A stretch of 33,039 nt of DNA, from assembly GCA_964504195.1 (NCBI GenBank), contig CAZDDI010000052.1, positions 1 to 33,039 of the forward strand, in the 5' to 3' direction. Below are positions 30,799 to 33,039 of the stretch, one piece after another; position 1 is the first letter of the stretch; each line of letters begins with the position of its first letter. The notes below the pieces were generated by a model. The model made no database searches, was not told the origin of the DNA, and saw only the letters and a program-made list of their open reading frames with translations. A program made the translations under genes and the position numbers. The DNA is from CAZDDI01 sp964504195. GTDB taxonomy: Bacteria; Chloroflexota; Anaerolineae; B4-G1; SLSP01.

Positions 30799-32709
30799 TT
30801 ACCCATCACCCATTTCCGCTACCTCGGCCCATTGCTCAAGCAGCGTGTTAAGTTGCGCCTGCACTTGATGATACTCGTTACCGAGTTTAGCAACGCGGGT
30901 CACGTCCTGCTGCCGCCCAGCAGCGTCGAGCGCAGCAGTGAGCTCCTGCAAGCGGGTTTCCAGAGCGTGAATGTGCGCTTCCAAGGCTTCCAGCTGCCGC
31001 TGTTGTTGCACCAAGGCTTTTTGACGTGCCCGTTCCTGCTGGCGCACATCTTCGCGCTGCTGCCGCTGCGTATCTTGCGTCTGTTGCGCCTGAGGGCTAC
31101 CCTCGCGCCGCGCTTGATGCCAGCTCGCGTAGGCCGTGTAGCCCTCGAAAGTGTATAGCATCTCATCGGCGATAGCCCACACATGGGTTGCCAGTGCGCG
31201 GATCAGGTAGCGATCATGGCTCACCAGCAGGATCGTCCCGTTGAAAGTGCGCAACACCTCTTCCAGCACCTCCTGCGAGGCCAGATCGAGGTGATTGGTT
31301 GGCTCGTCGAGCAGCAGGAAATTCGCATGCTGCAAAGCCAGGATCGCTAACGCCACTCGCGCCCGCTCGCCGCCGGAGAGCACGCCCACCGGCTTGAAGA
31401 CCTCCTCGCCGCGAAAGCCGTAACGGGCCAGGAACGAGCGTGTCTCTGCTACCGAGCCGATGCCCGCGTCCAGCAGCGTATCCAAAATGGAGGCTTCTGC
31501 GTCCAAATGCGCCTGCACTTGCGCGAAGTACCCCCGCCGCACCGCCGCCCCCACGCGCACATGCCCTTTCAGCGGCAACAGTTGCTCCAGAATGGTGCGC
31601 AGCAACGTCGTCTTGCCGGAACCGTTCGGCCCGACCAGCGCCACCCGCTGTCCACGGCGCAGTTCCACTTCTTCCATGCCCAACAGGGGTGTACCATCAT
31701 AGCCCACTTTGACATCGTACAGCCCCAGCACTAGGTCGCCGCTACGGAGCGTAGTCTGCAAATTCAAGCGCATCCGCGTAGTCTCTTGGGGGCGCGCGAG
31801 CGTGGCCGACGCTTTCTCCCGCTCCAGGCGTTTGAGGCGACCTTTGGCCTGCGAGGTGCGCTGCCCGGCCATGTACCGCCGAATGTAATCTTCGGTTGCG
31901 GCGAAGTGCTCCTGTTGCGCCGCAAAAGCCGCTTGCTGCTGCGCACGCTGCTCCGCGCGCTGTTCCAAATAGGCCGTGTAGTTGCCACGATATAGCGTGA
32001 GCTGCCCAAATTCCAGCTCCCATACCCGCTCCACCACCGCATCGAGGAACGCCCGGTCATGCGCTACGATGATGACTGTGCCCTTCCAGCGTTGCAGCTG
32101 CTCTTCGAGCCACTCGATGCCTTCGAGATCAAGGTGGTTGGTCGGCTCATCCAATAGCAGCAAATCGGGCGCTTCGAGGAGCAGGCGGGCCAGCAGGGCG
32201 CGGGTCTTCTCCCCGCCGCTGAGATGGCTCACGGGCGCGTGGATTTCGCTCTCGGTGAAGCCCAGGCCGCCGAGCACCTGCTGGATACGGTGCTCGTAGG
32301 TGAAGCCTCCGGCCTGCTCGAAGCGCTCCAGTACCGGGCCGTATTGCTGCATGGCGGCATCCCGCTGCGCGACGTTATCCGCCGCCATCGCCTGCTCCAA
32401 AGCGCGGAGTTGCGTGGCCTGCGCGTGCAAATCGGCAAACACGGCCTCCATCGCTTGCCACAGCGTACCACTCTCGTTGAAATCGGGGTTTTGCGGGAGG
32501 TAGCCCAAGCGCATTTCGCGCGCCCGATAGACGCTGCCAGCGTCCGGCTCCTGCGTGCCCGCGAACAGGTCGAGCAAGGTGCTTTTGCCGCAGCCATTCG
32601 GCCCGACCAACGCGATGCGCTCGCCGTGATGGGCTGCTATCGTGAGGCCCGTGAACACTTCTTGTGCGCCGTAGTATTTGCTGAGTTTGTTGGTAGATAA
32701 AATAGCCAT
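30799..32709 (-). CDS. ABC-F family ribosome-associated ATPase
   Basis: 636 residues with two ABC domains and no membrane segments. Walker A GPNGCGKST and GPNGSGKTT, signatures LSGGEKTRALLARLLLEAP and LSGGERARVALAILALQHA, Walker B LLLLDEPTNHLDLEG and LLLDEPTNHLDLAS. Between them is the P-site tRNA-interaction linker (about 240-320: GNYTAYLEQRAEQRAQQQAAF, then RYMAGQRTSQAKGRLKRL), and a C-terminal coiled coil of the Uup type (about 550-630). ABC-F proteins bind the ribosomal E site and resolve stalled or drug-bound ribosomes. The start at 32709 (MAILSTNKLSKYYG) is right; the frame upstream to 32814 is non-coding and lies behind the promoter. An extended -10 lies 8 bases before the ATG, so the mRNA is probably leaderless. 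Confidence 0.94.
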   Translation of the reverse strand: MAILSTNKLSKYYGAQEVFTGLTIAAHHGERIALVGPNGCGKSTLLDLFAGTQEPDAGSVYRAREMRLGYLPQNPDFNESGTLWQAMEAVFADLHAQATQLRALEQAMAADNVAQRDAAMQQYGPVLERFEQAGGFTYEHRIQQVLGGLGFTESEIHAPVSHLSGGEKTRALLARLLLEAPDLLLLDEPTNHLDLEGIEWLEEQLQRWKGTVIIVAHDRAFLDAVVERVWELEFGQLTLYRGNYTAYLEQRAEQRAQQQAAFAAQQEHFAATEDYIRRYMAGQRTSQAKGRLKRLEREKASATLARPQETTRMRLNLQTTLRSGDLVLGLYDVKVGYDGTPLLGMEEVELRRGQRVALVGPNGSGKTTLLRTILEQLLPLKGHVRVGAAVRRGYFAQVQAHLDAEASILDTLLDAGIGSVAETRSFLARYGFRGEEVFKPVGVLSGGERARVALAILALQHANFLLLDEPTNHLDLASQEVLEEVLRTFNGTILLVSHDRYLIRALATHVWAIADEMLYTFEGYTAYASWHQARREGSPQAQQTQDTQRQQREDVRQQERARQKALVQQQRQLEALEAHIHALETRLQELTAALDAAGRQQDVTRVAKLGNEYHQVQAQLNTLLEQWAEVAEMGDG

Positions 32710-32716
32710 CAGCTTG

Positions 32717-32725
32717 ATTATACCA
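32717..32725 (-). promoter_or_regulatory. Extended -10 promoter giving a leaderless ABC-F transcript
   Basis: Minus-strand TGGTATAAT with TATAAT at 32722-32717; the start codon begins at 32709, where transcription would also begin. No ribosome-binding site is present. Confidence 0.55.
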
Positions 32726-32811
32726 GACTTCACAAGCAGGGCGATACCCGCCCCCAGGGCTATCGCATTTAGAAAACTTATCCCATCACCTACCGATTGC
32801 GCCGCTAAAGC

Positions 32812-32934
32812 CAATACGGTTCAGTTAAGTACGGCAGTAGTCGAATTTTACGGTTAAAACCGCTGTAAAGAGGTGTTTTTGGGTTGGTGGGCTGTGCCCA
32901 CCAACCCAAAAACACCCTTAACTAAACCGTATTG
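32812..32934. mobile_element. 123-bp MITE with 18-bp TIRs and 10-bp target duplication
   Basis: Left end caatacggttcagttaag (32812-32829); right end is its inverse with one mismatch (32917-32934). Directly flanked by the 10-bp duplication ccgctaaagc at 32802-32811 and 32935-32944. The right half holds a 21-bp perfect hairpin with a 3-base loop (32872-32892 with 32896-32916, loop tgt). No coding capacity. The insertion split a gccgct-aa-agcggc-tttttt palindrome. The transposase family that moves it is not in the window; TIR and duplication length would suit an IS4-like or related element. Confidence 0.85.
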
Positions 32935-32984
32935 CCGCTAAAGCGGCTTTTTTAGAGGGGGATTTTTATCCCTGGCCTTATGAG

Positions 32985-33039
32985 AATTAAGAAAATAAAC
33001 CGGAAATAAAACCATTTGCAAGAATCACTTCTTAAAAAT
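32985..33039 (-). repeat. Right copy of 55-bp long-range inverted repeat
   Basis: Exact reverse complement of 115-169, ending on the last base of the window. Similarity continues imperfectly inward to about 32976. The 40 bases between the MITE duplication and this repeat hold no gene. Confidence 0.85.

Overview
The window reads as one stretch of a Chloroflexota (Anaerolineae/Caldilineae-like) chromosome, probably a metagenome-assembled contig. The basis is circumstantial: GC-rich core genes, many-domain PAS/GAF histidine kinases, very large PTPS-related and GT39 membrane proteins carrying the same C-terminal beta-sandwich module, an aconitase-X pair, and a secreted CAP protein ending in the 'YLPL' type of tail I associate with Chloroflexi secreted proteins. 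No rRNA, tRNA or CRISPR array was recognised. The last 55 bases are the exact reverse complement of bases 115-169, so the right edge probably ends inside a dispersed repeat.

Layout. 1-352: hairpin-rich intergenic DNA. 453-6850 (+): a phytochrome-type two-component set (PAS-PAS-GAF-GAF kinase, Rcp1-like receiver, REC-PAS-GAF-GAF-GAF kinase); a C9 tract lies at the receiver/second-kinase junction. 6973-7938 (-): a hypothetical protein and a META-domain lipoprotein. 8119-11529 (+): the large and small subunits of aconitase X, separated by a complete type II restriction-modification pair (SPPY methyltransferase plus PmeII-like endonuclease) joined by ATGA overlaps. 11513-15289 (-): CAP protein, queA, GH1 glucosidase and a doubtful small ORF. 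15480-17273 (-): a lower-GC accessory patch with a CPBP protease flanked by integron-cassette-like GTTAGGC/GCCTAAC boundaries, an orphan Phd antitoxin with a 33-codon ORF, and a RelE/ParE toxin-antitoxin pair. 17423-18262 (-): DegV protein with a structured leader. 18461-22192 (-): PTPS-related giant membrane protein, divergent from a VapBC module (22253-22961, +) over fully overlapping promoters. 22988-32709 (-): a co-directional run, in transcription order ABC-F ATPase, dual-specificity phosphatase, helical protein, membrane-anchored phospholipase D, D12 methyltransferase, EcoRV-like endonuclease, a GT39 start remnant, AbiEi, AbiEii, GT39. 32812-32934: a 123-bp MITE with a 10-bp target duplication.

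The window combines housekeeping or envelope genes with an unusually dense set of defence and addiction modules: two type II RM systems, one type IV TA, two type II TA pairs and an orphan antitoxin. Several are spliced into host operons with start/stop overlaps rather than sitting in a separate island. Heptamer/octamer tandem repeats run through coding sequence in an orientation free of stop codons, most of all in the two large membrane proteins.

I found no clearly new multi-gene system. The best candidates for something undescribed are the insertion of RM and TA modules at gene starts and stops (acnX; GT39 with a duplicated 5' end), the coding heptamer repeats, the cassette-like boundaries around the CPBP gene, the degV leader structure, and the poly-C switch that could fuse a response regulator to a kinase.
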